A stretch of DNA of 64,000 nt, taken from NCBI RefSeq assembly GCF_900113835.1, contig NZ_FOQV01000001.1, positions 1,240,001-1,304,000 on the forward strand. Direction: 5' to 3'. Shown here piece by piece: positions 43,020 to 52,093 of the stretch (positions are counted from its first letter, which is position 1; the number at the start of each line of letters is the position of its first letter). The position numbers and the translations under genes were made by a program. The notes under the pieces are model-generated. The model had not been told where the DNA came from, made no database searches, and was given only the letters and a program-made list of their open reading frames with translations. The stretch comes from Allobosea sp. OK403 (GTDB lineage: Bacteria; Pseudomonadota; Alphaproteobacteria; Rhizobiales; Beijerinckiaceae).

Positions 43020-43382
43020 CTAATCCGCCGAGCCCCGCTTCACTCCGCCCTTGATGAACACCCGAAACGGCGTCGTGCCGGTGGCGCCGCCATCTAGCGA
43101 GCGCCAATTGCCGTTGGTGCAGAGCACGCCGCCTTGCGTCTCCACCGCCTCGAACGTGATCGCATTGCGATAGACCGTGCCATTGGGCGCGATCGCCCGG
43201 AAGTTCGTGGTGCATTTGCCGTCTGCGACGACCGGGTCGTAGTCGTGGATCATGATGCCGCCGCCCCCCGTGCTTGGGAACGGATCCTTGAGCGGAGCCC
43301 AGCGCTCGAAATCATCCTGCGCGGCAGCCCCCGCAGTCGTGAACATGATGGCGATGAGGCTGAAGGGCACGGCATGACGCAT
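43020..43382 (-). CDS. Small secreted hypothetical protein
   Basis: A 120-residue protein with a clear signal peptide (MRHAVPFSLIAIMFTTAGAAAQ). The mature part is about 98 residues with two cysteines (GKCTTNFRA, GVLCTNGNW), possibly disulfide-bonded, and a glycine stretch (STGGGG). I do not recognise the family. It stands alone, flanked by repeats and by the 46-bp palindrome upstream. Confidence 0.7.
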   Translation of the reverse strand: MRHAVPFSLIAIMFTTAGAAAQDDFERWAPLKDPFPSTGGGGIMIHDYDPVVADGKCTTNFRAIAPNGTVYRNAITFEAVETQGGVLCTNGNWRSLDGGATGTTPFRVFIKGGVKRGSAD

Positions 43383-43410
43383 GGCGCAGGCTCCCGATGG
43401 GTCTGTTCTG

Positions 43411-43469
43411 GAGCGTTTTCGAGCGAAGTGGACACCGGTTCGCGTGAAGAAAACGCGTCAAAACAAAGG
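43411..43469. repeat. Family A intergenic repeat
   Basis: GAGCGTTTTCGAGCGAAGTG, then GACACCGGTTCGCGTGAAG and AAAACGCGTCAAAAC. The ends GCGTTTTC and GAAAACGC pair. It is joined directly to the palindrome at 43470. Confidence 0.8.
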
Positions 43470-43515
43470 GCTAGAGTCATTGAACGATCCAATTGGATCG
43501 TTCAATGACTCTAGC
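43470..43515. terminator. 46-bp perfect palindrome
   Basis: The 23-base arms are exact complements around the centre AATT (GAACGATCCAATTGGATCGT is the core). The region is 43 bp beyond the end of the Sel1/ilvD unit, so it can terminate that transcript. It is unusually long and exact. Confidence 0.6.
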
Positions 43516-43557
43516 TACGCCGGGATCGTGATGATGGATGCAGCCGCTGGCTCAGCG

Positions 43558-44505
43558 CTACTGCTGGCTGCGGCTGGCGAATTGCTGGCGCTCGACCATG
43601 GCGAGCGCCGCGCTGCGATCCGCAGGCGAGGCGGCAGCGAAAGCAGCCTCGCAGCGCTCGATGATCCAGGCCTCGCGCACCGCGTCCGCACTGTCGCGCG
43701 CCAGCGAGAGCCACATCAACCCGACCACCGGCGCGCGCGGCACGCCGTCGCCGCCGCGGATCAGCATGTCGCCGAAGACGGCGCGGGCCGGGGCGTGGCC
43801 CTTCTCGGCGGCGAGCTTCATCCAGCGCGCGGCCTGGCGCGCATCGCGATTGGTGCCCTGCCCGTTCATGTAGAGCCGGGCGAGATTGTACTGGCCTTCC
43901 GGGTCGCCGAAGTAAGAGGCGGCGTAGTGGAACATGTCGAAAGCCCGGTCGGCATTGGGCTTCACATAGCTGCCCTTGATACCATCGACGAAATAGCCAC
44001 CGAGCGCGACGAAGGCGCCGCTAACAATGCGGCCATCGGCGGTGCCGGGAGTAGCGTCGGCATTCTCATCCGCGATCTTCGAGAAATATTCGAACGCCTT
44101 GAGATCATTGGCAGGCACGCCGTCGCCGCCGGCATACATCCGGCCGAGCTTGAACTGCGCCGTGAGATGGCCCTGGGAGGCGGCATATTCGAGCGCACGC
44201 ACGGCACCGACCTGGTCGCCAGCGGTCGAGTCGCGCATCCAGGCCCGGATCGCATCGCGGGCGTTGCTGAAGGGGGCGATCGGCAGGGCCGTATGCGCGG
44301 CCGGGCCGCTCGGTGCGGGGGCGATCGGCCGCACGCTGGGAGCAGGCGGTGCGGGCGGAGCAAGATCGGGCTCGGGCAGCATCACGCCCGGGATCGGACG
44401 CGGCGGAATCGGCCCGCGCATAGGCACGCTGTCCTGCGCCCAGGCGGCCTGTTGGCCGCCCAGGATCAGGAACAATGCTGCAAATGTCGCGTCAAATATC
44501 CGCAT
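43558..44505 (-). CDS. Sel1-repeat (TPR-like) exported protein
   Basis: A 315-residue protein. The ATG at 44505 gives a signal peptide ([18 protein letters not shown]), then a proline-rich linker, then at least three Sel1-like repeats ([74 protein letters not shown]). Its start lies inside the last codons of ilvD, overlapping by 14 bp, so it is translated from the ilvD message. Sel1 proteins scaffold other proteins; the partner is unknown. Confidence 0.85.
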   Translation of the reverse strand: MRIFDATFAALFLILGGQQAAWAQDSVPMRGPIPPRPIPGVMLPEPDLAPPAPPAPSVRPIAPAPSGPAAHTALPIAPFSNARDAIRAWMRDSTAGDQVGAVRALEYAASQGHLTAQFKLGRMYAGGDGVPANDLKAFEYFSKIADENADATPGTADGRIVSGAFVALGGYFVDGIKGSYVKPNADRAFDMFHYAASYFGDPEGQYNLARLYMNGQGTNRDARQAARWMKLAAEKGHAPARAVFGDMLIRGGDGVPRAPVVGLMWLSLARDSADAVREAWIIERCEAAFAAASPADRSAALAMVERQQFASRSQQ

Positions 44506-46222
44506 AGCAATGGGTCTCGGCCGCCCCTCCCGGGTGGGTGACGGCCCCACCCTTCGCAGAGCCGACCGTCTGGGCGTATTTCCACAGCGCGCCCGATGCG
44601 TAGTCGGTCTTGCGCGGTGTCCAAGCCTTACGACGCGACTCAAGTTCGGCATCAGAAAGGCGGCAAGCGAGCTTTCCTGTGACCGCGTCGAGCTCGATGA
44701 TATCGCCGTCGCGGATGAGTGCGATCGGGCCGCCGACAGCAGCCTCCGGACCGACATGGCCGACGCAGAAACCGCGCGTCGCGCCCGAGAAACGGCCATC
44801 CGTGATCAGCGCGACCTTGTCGCCCATGCCCTGGCCATAGAGCGCCGCCGTAGTCGCCAGCATCTCGCGCATGCCGGGGCCGCCCTTGGGGCCCTCATAG
44901 CGGATGACCAGCACGTCGCCGACCTTGTAGTCGCGGTTGGTGACGGCGGCGAAGGCGTCTTCCTCGCGGTCGAAGCAGCGCGCCGGGCCGGTGAAGGTCA
45001 GTTGCTCGGTCGTCATGCCCGCGATCTTCACGATCGCGCCCTCGGGAGCGAGGTTACCTTGAAGGCCGACGACGCCGCCATTGGGCGAAAGCGGCTTGTT
45101 CGCAGCGCGCACGACGTCCTGCTCGTCGTTCCATTTCACCGAGGCGAGGTTCTCGGCGATGGTGCGGCCGGTCACGGTCATGCAGTCGCCGTGCAGATAG
45201 CCATGGTCGAGCAAGGTCTTCATCAGGAGCGGGATGCCGCCGACCTCGAACATGTCCTTGGCGACGTATTTTCCGCCGGGCTTCAGATCGGCGATATAGG
45301 GCGTCTTCTTGAAGATCTCGGCCACGGCGAAGAGATCGAAATCGATGCCGCATTCATGCGCGATCGCCGGCAGGTGGAGCGCGCCATTGGTCGAGCCGCC
45401 CGAGGCCGCGACGACGGTCGCGGCGTTCTCCAGCGCCTTGCGGGTGACGATGTCGCGCGGGCGGATGTTGCGGGCGATCAGCTCCATCACCATCTCGCCG
45501 GCGGTGTAGCAGAAGCTGTCGCGCATGTCGTAGGGCGCCGGCGCGCCGCAGGAATAGGGCAGCGCCAGGCCGATCGCCTCGGCGACGGTCGCCATGGTGT
45601 TGGCGGTGAACTGCGCGCCGCAGGAGCCCGAGGACGGACAGGCGACCTCCTCCAGCTCCTTCAGATCCTCGTCGGACATCGCACCAACGGAATGCTTGCC
45701 GACAGCCTCGAACACGTCCTGCACCGTGACCGGCTTGCCCTTGAAGACGCCGGGCATGATCGAGCCGCCATAAATGAAGATCGAGGGCACGTTAAGGCGC
45801 ACCATCGCCATCATCATGCCCGGCAGCGACTTGTCGCAACCGGCCAGTCCGACGAGCGCGTCATAGCAATGGCCGCGCATGGTCAATTCGACCGAATCGG
45901 CGATGCATTCGCGCGAGGCGAGCGAGGACTTCATGCCCTGGTGGCCCATGGCGATGCCATCGGTGACGCTGATGGTGCAGAACTCGCGCGGCGTGCCGTT
46001 GGCCGAGGCGACGCCCTTCTTGACGGCTTGAGCCTGGCGCATCAGCGAGATGTTGCAGGGCGCGGCCTCGTTCCAGCAGGAGGCGACCCCGACGAAAGGC
46101 TGGGCGATCTGCCGGGCGGTCATGCCCATGGCGTAGTAATAGGACCGATGCGGCGCACGAGCCGGCCCGACGCTGACGTGGCGGCTGGGGAGTTTCGATT
46201 TATCGAACACACGCACGTCCAT
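44492..46222 (-). CDS. ilvD: Dihydroxy-acid dehydratase
   Basis: A 576-residue enzyme of branched-chain amino-acid synthesis, making 2-keto acids from 2,3-dihydroxy acids. It starts at 46222 ([14 protein letters not shown]), preceded by GAGGAAAAAAAG; the frame continues above but not as coding. The three cysteines of the iron-sulfur cluster are in [22 protein letters not shown] and [13 protein letters not shown], and [21 protein letters not shown] holds the catalytic Ser region. The family also includes sugar-acid dehydratases, but length and motifs favour IlvD. Confidence 0.93.
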   Translation of the reverse strand: MDVRVFDKSKLPSRHVSVGPARAPHRSYYYAMGMTARQIAQPFVGVASCWNEAAPCNISLMRQAQAVKKGVASANGTPREFCTISVTDGIAMGHQGMKSSLASRECIADSVELTMRGHCYDALVGLAGCDKSLPGMMMAMVRLNVPSIFIYGGSIMPGVFKGKPVTVQDVFEAVGKHSVGAMSDEDLKELEEVACPSSGSCGAQFTANTMATVAEAIGLALPYSCGAPAPYDMRDSFCYTAGEMVMELIARNIRPRDIVTRKALENAATVVAASGGSTNGALHLPAIAHECGIDFDLFAVAEIFKKTPYIADLKPGGKYVAKDMFEVGGIPLLMKTLLDHGYLHGDCMTVTGRTIAENLASVKWNDEQDVVRAANKPLSPNGGVVGLQGNLAPEGAIVKIAGMTTEQLTFTGPARCFDREEDAFAAVTNRDYKVGDVLVIRYEGPKGGPGMREMLATTAALYGQGMGDKVALITDGRFSGATRGFCVGHVGPEAAVGGPIALIRDGDIIELDAVTGKLACRLSDAELESRRKAWTPRKTDYASGALWKYAQTVGSAKGGAVTHPGGAAETHCYADI

Positions 46223-46574
46223 GGTCTTTTTTTCCTCGTTCCACCCTGCGCTTGAGGCGCGTGGCAGATGTGCCACGCAGCCCGAGCCGGGCGCAACGCT
46301 GTCCTGCCTGCCGGCCGTAAGGGCAAGAGCCTCTCCCGGCCGTGAAACTCACACTCTAATTCTTCTATATCTCAGTGACTTATCGGAGCCCTCTGCTGGG
46401 CGCGCTTTGTGGCGGCTTCGCGGCAATTGGGCGGGCCCCTGGCCATCGCCACGCGATGCGGGAGCAGTGTTGCAGCAACGCCACAAATTCACGGCCAACT
46501 CTCGAAGGCGGGAACCTTTTGCGCTGTCGCGATTCATGCGACGCGATCGCTTCTAGAAGTTGAGAGCATGGCTC

Positions 46575-46606
46575 TTGCGAAAAACCGGTACCCGCTTTTT
46601 CGTAGC
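46575..46606. repeat. Family B intergenic repeat
   Basis: TTGCGAAAAACCGGTACCCG followed by CTTTTTCGTAGC; the arms GCGAAAAA and TTTTTCG pair. The rest of the 46223-46630 gap shows no gene or clear signal. Confidence 0.6.
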
Positions 46607-46630
46607 AACCTCTGGCGGCAGCACCCCGCC

Positions 46631-47212
46631 TCAGAGCACCAGCGGCAGGACGAAGAAACCGCCGACCACGATGACGAGCAGCGACAGCGCCACCAGCGGC
46701 AGGTGCTTCTCGATGAAGATGCGGATGTCGTCGCCATAGAAGCGCAGCGCCAGCGCGATCATCATGAAGAAGGTGACGCGCGAGACCACCATGCCGATGG
46801 TGAACTTCCAGATGTCGAAATGCAGGAAGCCCGACATGATGGTGACGATCTTGAACGGGATCGGCGTCAGCCCCTTGGTGACCAGCACCCAGAACCAGTA
46901 GTCCTGCGAGGTCGAGATCAATTGGGCGGCCTTGTCCTGCAAGCCGTAGATGCCAATCAGCCAGGAACCGACCGAATCGTAGAGCAGCGCACCGATGGCG
47001 TAGCCGAGATAGCCGCCCAGTACCGCGCCGAGCGAACAGAGACCGGCATAGAACCAGGCGCGGTCGGGCCTGGCGATGCACATCGGCAGCAAGAGCGGGA
47101 TCGGCGGCAGCGGGCTGACGGAACTTTCGACGAAGGTCAGCGCGAAGAGGAGCCAGGGGGCGGCGGGGTGGGACGCATAGGAAACGCACCAGTCATAGGC
47201 TCGTTTGAGCAT
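46631..47212 (-). CDS. YqaA/DedA-like (VTT domain) membrane protein
   Basis: A 193-residue inner-membrane protein with about four to five helices. The VTT-type features are FVESSVSPLPPIPLLLPM near the N-terminus and the GAVLGGYLGYAIGALL loop; a re-entrant segment follows with KGLTPIPFKIVTIMSGF. The protein closes with a hydrophobic tail. DedA/VTT proteins act as lipid carriers (undecaprenyl-phosphate or phosphatidylethanolamine flippases). It is monocistronic, upstream of a repeat and valS. Confidence 0.88.
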   Translation of the reverse strand: MLKRAYDWCVSYASHPAAPWLLFALTFVESSVSPLPPIPLLLPMCIARPDRAWFYAGLCSLGAVLGGYLGYAIGALLYDSVGSWLIGIYGLQDKAAQLISTSQDYWFWVLVTKGLTPIPFKIVTIMSGFLHFDIWKFTIGMVVSRVTFFMMIALALRFYGDDIRIFIEKHLPLVALSLLVIVVGGFFVLPLVL

Positions 47213-47396
47213 GGCGTAAGAGCAACCGGTCCTGGGTTAACGACGGCATCGAGCGCATGGCGGGCTTGCGCCCGACGCGCATCTAAGCCTGTCGGCGGAA
47301 GATTGCCAGAGTTGTCTTACGGTAACGTCAATTCGAAGACGGCTTCATGACCGAGTGGGGGCGCGCTCGACGGCTAACCTGTCTCATCAACCTCTC

Positions 47397-47505
47397 CGTC
47401 ATTCCGGGCGCAGCGAAGCGGAGACCCGGAATCCATCCTAAGGCGCAGCGGCCTCCGATGGATCCCGGATTGGAAAGGCTTCGCCGCTTGTCCGGGATGA
47501 TGGCG
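47397..47505. repeat. Long inverted repeat (CGTCATTCCGG family)
   Basis: Starts CGTCATTCCGGGCGCAGCG and ends GCTTGTCCGGGATGATGGCG, with ATCCATCC and GATGGATCC inside. It pairs with the copy at 23451-23560 and occupies most of the gap between the DedA-like gene and valS. Confidence 0.75.
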
Positions 47506-47521
47506 CGGTTGTCTCTCCCCC

Positions 47522-50341
47522 TCACGCCAACCGCGTCAGCGCCTCAGCGATCTTGAGCTTACGTGCTTCGGCTGCGGTCTTGCGATCGCGATTCTCCTCG
47601 ACGACCTCCTCGGGCGCGCGGGCCATGAAGTCGGGATTGCCGAGCTTCTTGTCGACCACCGCGATGTCCTGGTCGAGCTTGGCCATCTCCTTGCTCAGCC
47701 GCACCCGCTCGACATCGAGATCGATGATGCCGGCGAGCGGCAGCGCCGCAACCTCGCCGCGCACGATGATCTGCGCCGATTGCGCCGGGGCGGTCTCCGC
47801 GAGGGCGATCTCGGAGACACGCGCCAAGCGCTCGATCATCGGCCGCCAGCTCTCGATCGTCGCCCGCGTCGCGGCCGAAGCCTTGACCAGCACGAGCGGC
47901 GCCTGCGTGCCCGCTGGCACATTGACCTCAGAGCGTACCGAGCGGATGTCCGAGATCAGGTCGACGACGAAGCCGATCTCAGCCTCGGCCGCAGCATTGC
48001 GCAGCGCCGCGAGATCGGGCCAATGCGTGAGACACACCAGCGCATCATCGCCCGAGGCGAGTTTGCGCGGAGCGCCCTCGCCCGCCTTCTGCGCCCAGAG
48101 CTCCTCGGTGAGGAAGGGCATGAAGGGGTGCAGCAACTGGCAGATCAGGTCGATGACATGCGCGACCGTCGCCTGCGTCTCGGCCTTCTCTGCAGGGTCG
48201 ACACCCTCGCCCTGCAGCACGGGCTTGGCGAGCTCAAGATACCAGTCACAGAACTGGCCCCAGGTGAAGCGATAGGCCGCGGCCGCCGCCTCGTTGAACT
48301 TGAAGCTCGGGATGCCGGCGGCGATCTCTTCGGCCGCACGCGCCGCCTCGCTCAGGATCCAGCGGTTGAGCGGCTGCTTCACCTTGACCGGGTCGAACCC
48401 CTCCGCCCGGGCGCAGCCGTTCAATTCGGCGAAGCGCGCCGCGTTCCAGATCTTCGTCGCGAAGTTGCGGTAGCCCTCGACGCGCGCGGTCGAGAGCTTG
48501 ATGTCGCGCCCCTGCGCCGCCATCGCGGCCAAGGTGAAGCGCAAGGCATCAGCCCCGTACTGATCGACGATCGTCAGCGGGTCGATGACGTTGCCCTTCG
48601 ACTTCGACATCTTCGCGCCCTTCTCGTCGCGAACGATGGCGTGGATGTAGACGTCCTTGAACGGCACCTCATCCATGAAGTTGAGGCCCATCATCATCAT
48701 CCGGGCGACCCAGAAGAAGATGATGTCGAAGGCGGTGACGAGCGTCGCGGTCGGGTAATAGCGCTTGAGCTCGGCGGTGTCCTCGGGCCAGCCCAGGGTC
48801 GAGAACGGCCATAGCGCCGAGGAGAACCAGGTGTCGAGCACGTCCTCGTCGCGGGTGAGTTCGACCGTGCCGCCGTAATGGCCGAGCGCCAGCGCTTGCG
48901 CCTCGACCTCCGATTCCGCCACGAACACTTCGCCGTCAGGCCCGTACCAGACCGGGATCTGGTGGCCCCACCAGAGCTGGCGCGAGACGCACCAGGGCTC
49001 GATGTTCTCCAGCCAGTCGTAATAGACCTTGGTCCAGCTTTCCGGCGTGAACTTGGTGCGCCCGTCGCGGACCGCCTTCAGCGAGCGCTGCGCCAGCGGC
49101 CTGACGTCGACATACCACTGGTCGGTCAGCCAGGGCTCGATCACGACATCCGAGCGGTCGCCATGCGGCACGGTGTGGCCATGCGGCTCGATCTTGGAGA
49201 GGAAGCCGCGCTCGGCCATCAGCGCGACGACGCGCTTGCGCGCGGCGAAGCGGTCGAGGCCGTGCAGCGCCAGCGTCTCGCTCTCGGGCGCCGAACCCGC
49301 AAGGAAATCGGCATTGTCGGCGAGCAGGATCCTGGCCTCGCCATCGAGGATGTTGACGACGTCGAGCTTGTGGCGCTTGCCGACCTCGAAATCGTTGAAA
49401 TCATGCGCCGGAGTGATCTTGACCGCGCCCGTGCCCTTCTCCGGATCGGCGTAGTCGTCGCCGAAGATCGGGATGATGCGCCCAACCAGCGGCAGCACCA
49501 CATTCCGGCCAATCAGATGGCCGAGCTTTTCGTTCTCGGGATGAACTGCGACGCCGGTATCGCCCAGCATGGTCTCGGGCCGCGTCGTCGCCACCGTGAT
49601 GAAGGTCGAGGCGTCGTCGGCATCGTAAGCCACACCTTCGAGCGGGTAGTTGAAATAGTAGAGATGCCCGCCGGGATCGCGGTTCAGCACCTTCTCAAGC
49701 TTCGCGGAATCGAAGGCCTCCTCCCCGCCCCGCTCCCATTTGAACGAGCCGGATTTCTCGACCTGAACGACCTCGAGATCGGAGATCGCGGTCTGGAACT
49801 TCGGGTCCCAGTTCACCAGGCGCTTGGCGCGATAGATCAGCCCCTGCTTGTGCAAGGCGACGAAGACCTTGAGCACGGCCTGGCTCAGGCCCTCATCCAT
49901 GGTGAAGCGCTCGCGCGACCAGTCGCAAGAGGCGCCCAGGCGCTTCAGCTGGTTGACGATCGTGCCACCGGATTCGGCCTTCCAGGCCCAGACCTCGTTC
50001 AGGAAGTCTTCGCGTGTCATGTCGCGGCGGGAGATGTTGCGCTCGGCTGACAGCTTACGCTCGACCACCATTTGCGTGGCGATGCCGGCATGGTCGGTGC
50101 CCGGCTGCCAGAGCACGTCCTTGCCGCGCATGCGCTCGAAACGGCAGAGCGCATCCTGCAGCGTATTGTTGAGCGCATGGCCCATATGCAAGGAGCCGGT
50201 GACGTTGGGCGGGGGGATCACGATGCAATAGGGCTCGGCACCGGGTACAGCCCCGCGCCCGGCCTTGAAGGCGTCGGCCTTCTCCCATGCCGCGCTGACG
50301 CGCGCCTCGACTGTCGCCGGCTCGAATGTCTTGTCCATCAT
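47522..50341 (-). CDS. valS: Valine--tRNA ligase
   Basis: A 939-residue class I tRNA synthetase. The HIGH motif is in PPNVTGSLHMGHALNN and KMSKS in GAKMSKSKGNVIDP. The editing domain and C-terminal coiled coil (LSKEMAKLDQDIAVVDKKL) are present. The ATG at 50341 (or the next at 50338) is chosen; an in-frame start at 50395 would cross the terminator hairpin. It charges tRNA-Val. Its position next to popZ-tolC-pcm is a common alphaproteobacterial arrangement, although dps intervenes here. Confidence 0.97.
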   Translation of the reverse strand: MMDKTFEPATVEARVSAAWEKADAFKAGRGAVPGAEPYCIVIPPPNVTGSLHMGHALNNTLQDALCRFERMRGKDVLWQPGTDHAGIATQMVVERKLSAERNISRRDMTREDFLNEVWAWKAESGGTIVNQLKRLGASCDWSRERFTMDEGLSQAVLKVFVALHKQGLIYRAKRLVNWDPKFQTAISDLEVVQVEKSGSFKWERGGEEAFDSAKLEKVLNRDPGGHLYYFNYPLEGVAYDADDASTFITVATTRPETMLGDTGVAVHPENEKLGHLIGRNVVLPLVGRIIPIFGDDYADPEKGTGAVKITPAHDFNDFEVGKRHKLDVVNILDGEARILLADNADFLAGSAPESETLALHGLDRFAARKRVVALMAERGFLSKIEPHGHTVPHGDRSDVVIEPWLTDQWYVDVRPLAQRSLKAVRDGRTKFTPESWTKVYYDWLENIEPWCVSRQLWWGHQIPVWYGPDGEVFVAESEVEAQALALGHYGGTVELTRDEDVLDTWFSSALWPFSTLGWPEDTAELKRYYPTATLVTAFDIIFFWVARMMMMGLNFMDEVPFKDVYIHAIVRDEKGAKMSKSKGNVIDPLTIVDQYGADALRFTLAAMAAQGRDIKLSTARVEGYRNFATKIWNAARFAELNGCARAEGFDPVKVKQPLNRWILSEAARAAEEIAAGIPSFKFNEAAAAAYRFTWGQFCDWYLELAKPVLQGEGVDPAEKAETQATVAHVIDLICQLLHPFMPFLTEELWAQKAGEGAPRKLASGDDALVCLTHWPDLAALRNAAAEAEIGFVVDLISDIRSVRSEVNVPAGTQAPLVLVKASAATRATIESWRPMIERLARVSEIALAETAPAQSAQIIVRGEVAALPLAGIIDLDVERVRLSKEMAKLDQDIAVVDKKLGNPDFMARAPEEVVEENRDRKTAAEARKLKIAEALTRLA

Positions 50342-50357
50342 CGCTTCGCTCGAACGC

Positions 50358-50384
50358 AAAAAGGCCGGGGAGCACGCCCCGGCC
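50358..50384 (-). terminator. Intrinsic terminator just before valS
   Basis: On the minus strand GGCCGGGG pairs with CCCCGGCC across 6 bases, followed by TTTTT (50362-50358), only 16 bases before the valS ATG. It may end dps transcripts or act as an attenuator for valS. Confidence 0.8.
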
Positions 50385-50425
50385 GTGAAAATCAAAGGCC
50401 AAAAAGGTCGACGGACTTAAGAGCC

Positions 50426-50497
50426 CAAGCAAGGCATACGCGTCAAGCAAGGCCTGCGCGTCAAGCAAGGCCTGCGCGTCAAACTAGGCTCGCGCGT
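50426..50497. repeat. Four tandem 18-bp repeats
   Basis: Units are CAAGCAAGGCATACGCGT, two exact CAAGCAAGGCCTGCGCGT copies, and CAAACTAGGCTCGCGCGT. They lie between dps and valS. The length is a multiple of three and the minus strand keeps an open frame through them. Confidence 0.85.
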
Positions 50498-50526
50498 CAA
50501 CGTCTTCGAGCGATCACGACGCCGCA

Positions 50527-51009
50527 TCAGGCCGCAGCATTGGATTGCAGGAACCATAAAGCCTTGTCGAGCATGCGCGAATAGGCGGTCAGCAGATCGG
50601 CGGTGCCGGCGTCGCCTGCCTCATCGGTCTTGTCGATCGCTGCGCGCACCAGATTGGCGGTCGCGGCATAGCGTTCGATTAGCGCGGCGAGATGATCGCC
50701 GACCGCGACGATATCGGTCGGATAGGCTTTCAGCGTGGTGGCCGAGGCGGTCGTCTGCGTGGTGCCCAATGCAATGCCGCCGAGCTGGGCGATGCGCTCG
50801 GCGACCGTATCGACATGTTCGTCGAGATCCTTGCGGAAGCCGTCGAGCATCAAGTGGATGCCGATGAAACCCGGCCCTTTCAGGTTCCAATGCGCCTGCT
50901 TGGTGACGAGCGCGAGGTCGATTCCATCAGCGAGACGCTCATTCAGCAGGCTGATCACCTCGGCCTTGGTGTTCGAGGTCAGGTCGATCTTGGAGACGGG
51001 CTTCTTCAT
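50527..51009 (-). CDS. dps: Dps family ferritin-like DNA-protection protein
   Basis: A 160-residue protein that oxidises iron with H2O2 and coats DNA in stress. The inter-subunit ferroxidase site is complete: His in AHWNLKGPGF, and Asp/Glu in GFRKDLDEHVDTVAERI. The usual lysine-bearing N-terminus (MKKPVSKIDL) could bind DNA. An EcfG-like GGAAC-N16-CGTA promoter lies about 75 bp upstream on the minus strand. It is divergent from the PNPOx-like stress gene. Confidence 0.93.
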   Translation of the reverse strand: MKKPVSKIDLTSNTKAEVISLLNERLADGIDLALVTKQAHWNLKGPGFIGIHLMLDGFRKDLDEHVDTVAERIAQLGGIALGTTQTTASATTLKAYPTDIVAVGDHLAALIERYAATANLVRAAIDKTDEAGDAGTADLLTAYSRMLDKALWFLQSNAAA

Positions 51010-51083
51010 GGCGATATCCTCGACGGAGTCATCTGCGGAAGGCCTGCCAGAGGAAAAGATCTGGTCGGGCTCTTGGCTCGAGA

Positions 51084-51108
51084 TACGCGCGAGGGCGCTT
51101 CGCGTTCC
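51084..51108 (-). promoter_or_regulatory. EcfG-like promoter of dps
   Basis: On the minus strand GGAAC (51108-51104), 16 bp, CGTA (51087-51084). One base differs from the CGTT -10 element. Spacing fits EcfG. Confidence 0.5.
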
Positions 51109-51162
51109 CCAGGTTCTCGTTCCCAGGATCGAGACGGCAGGGCATCGCGAGAGGCGGCGGAA

Positions 51163-51187
51163 GGAACTGTTGCAGCGTCCACCCGTT
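51163..51187 (+). promoter_or_regulatory. EcfG-type promoter of the PNPOx-like gene
   Basis: GGAAC (51163-51167), 16 bp, CGTT (51184-51187), 29 bp before the start at 51216. Exact match to the consensus. Confidence 0.65.
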
Positions 51188-51215
51188 GAGAACGTGAACG
51201 ATAGGAGAATGTCCC

Positions 51216-51701
51216 ATGACCCATCGCACCGACCAGGATCGCGCCTGGACGCTGATCGACGATATCGGGCTGTGCATGCTGGTGACGCATGACGGTTCGA
51301 GCGACGAGTTGCGCTCCCGGCCGATGAGCGCCCATGCCGCCCGCGACGAGGATGCGATCTACTTTCTGACCGACGCGCGCAATCACAAGGATGACGAGGT
51401 CGAGATCAACGACAATGTCTGCCTGACCTTTGCCGACAATGGCGGCTATCGCTATGTCTCCGTGACCGGCACAGCCAACATCCTCGACGACCGCCGCAAG
51501 ATCGGCGAACTCTGGTCAACCGCTGCGAAGGCGTTCTGGGAGAGCAAGGACGATCCCAATATCCGCGTCCTGCGCGTTAGGCCCGCCATGGCCGAGTTTT
51601 GGGACAGTCCCGGCAAGATCGTCACGACAGTGAAGATGGCGGCTGCCGCGATCACAGGCTCGAAGCCCAATCTCGGCGACAATCGCAAAGTGGTCCTCTG
51701 A
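51216..51701 (+). CDS. Pyridoxamine-5'-phosphate-oxidase-fold general stress protein
   Basis: A 161-residue split-barrel flavoprotein-like protein of the general-stress-protein-26 group. It shows IGLCMLVTHDGSSDELRSRPM, DEDAIYFLTDARNHKDDEV and VRVRPAMAEFWDSP. Such proteins bind flavin or F420-like cofactors; the physiological reaction is unclear. The EcfG-type promoter upstream and divergent dps support a stress role. The small gene at 51727 probably shares its transcript. Confidence 0.9.
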   Translation: MTHRTDQDRAWTLIDDIGLCMLVTHDGSSDELRSRPMSAHAARDEDAIYFLTDARNHKDDEVEINDNVCLTFADNGGYRYVSVTGTANILDDRRKIGELWSTAAKAFWESKDDPNIRVLRVRPAMAEFWDSPGKIVTTVKMAAAAITGSKPNLGDNRKVVL

Positions 51702-51726
51702 CCATTGCAGCAAGGGAACGATTGCG

Positions 51727-51954
51727 ATGAAGTTTTTCGTCCACGCGCTCGGCGCCTGGTTCGGGGCCGGAGCAGCGTCAGGCCGCTATTCCCGCCCCGT
51801 CACCATCGGCATCGCGATGCTGGTCGCGCGGCTCGGCACGCCGACGCTGGCCCTGATGCTCGGCAGCCTCATCTACAAGAAACTGCGCTCGGAAGGCGCT
51901 TTCGAACGGCTGCAGACCGTGCCCACCAGGAAGCCTCGCGCCACGCGGGCCTGA
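51727..51954 (+). CDS. Small hypothetical membrane protein
   Basis: A 75-residue protein with one clear hydrophobic stretch (VTIGIAMLVARLGTPTLALMLG) and a basic C-terminus (TRKPRATRA). AGCAAGGGAACG precedes the ATG. It follows the stress protein by 25 bp, so it may be induced with it. No family is recognised; the frame is short but its codon use and ribosome site are reasonable. Confidence 0.6.
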   Translation: MKFFVHALGAWFGAGAASGRYSRPVTIGIAMLVARLGTPTLALMLGSLIYKKLRSEGAFERLQTVPTRKPRATRA

Positions 51955-52011
51955 CCAAGCGGTAAAGACAACCACGCGATGTCTGAGGTCGCGCCGGCCG
52001 GCGCGACCGCG

Positions 52012-52062
52012 TTTAGAGTATCTTCGCGCGAAGAAAATGCGATAAAACAAGGAGCTAGAACA
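52012..52062. repeat. Reduced family A repeat
   Basis: Keeps GTTTAGAGTATCTTCGCGCG, GAAGAAAATGCGATAAAAC and the AGGAGCTAGA end but lacks the GTGGxxACCGG middle. It sits between the converging stress and popZ units. Confidence 0.6.
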
Positions 52063-52093
52063 TGTCCACGCTTCGGAGAAACGCGGAAAGGCT

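Noticed and set aside
44027..46255. A 742-codon open frame on the plus strand
   Set aside because: Antisense to ilvD, whose iron-sulfur cysteines and length are convincing.
48878..50050. A 390-codon open frame on the plus strand
   Set aside because: Antisense to valS, which has HIGH and KMSKS motifs.
50426..50497. Possible CRISPR array
   Set aside because: Units are 18 bp head-to-tail with no spacers and no cas genes nearby.
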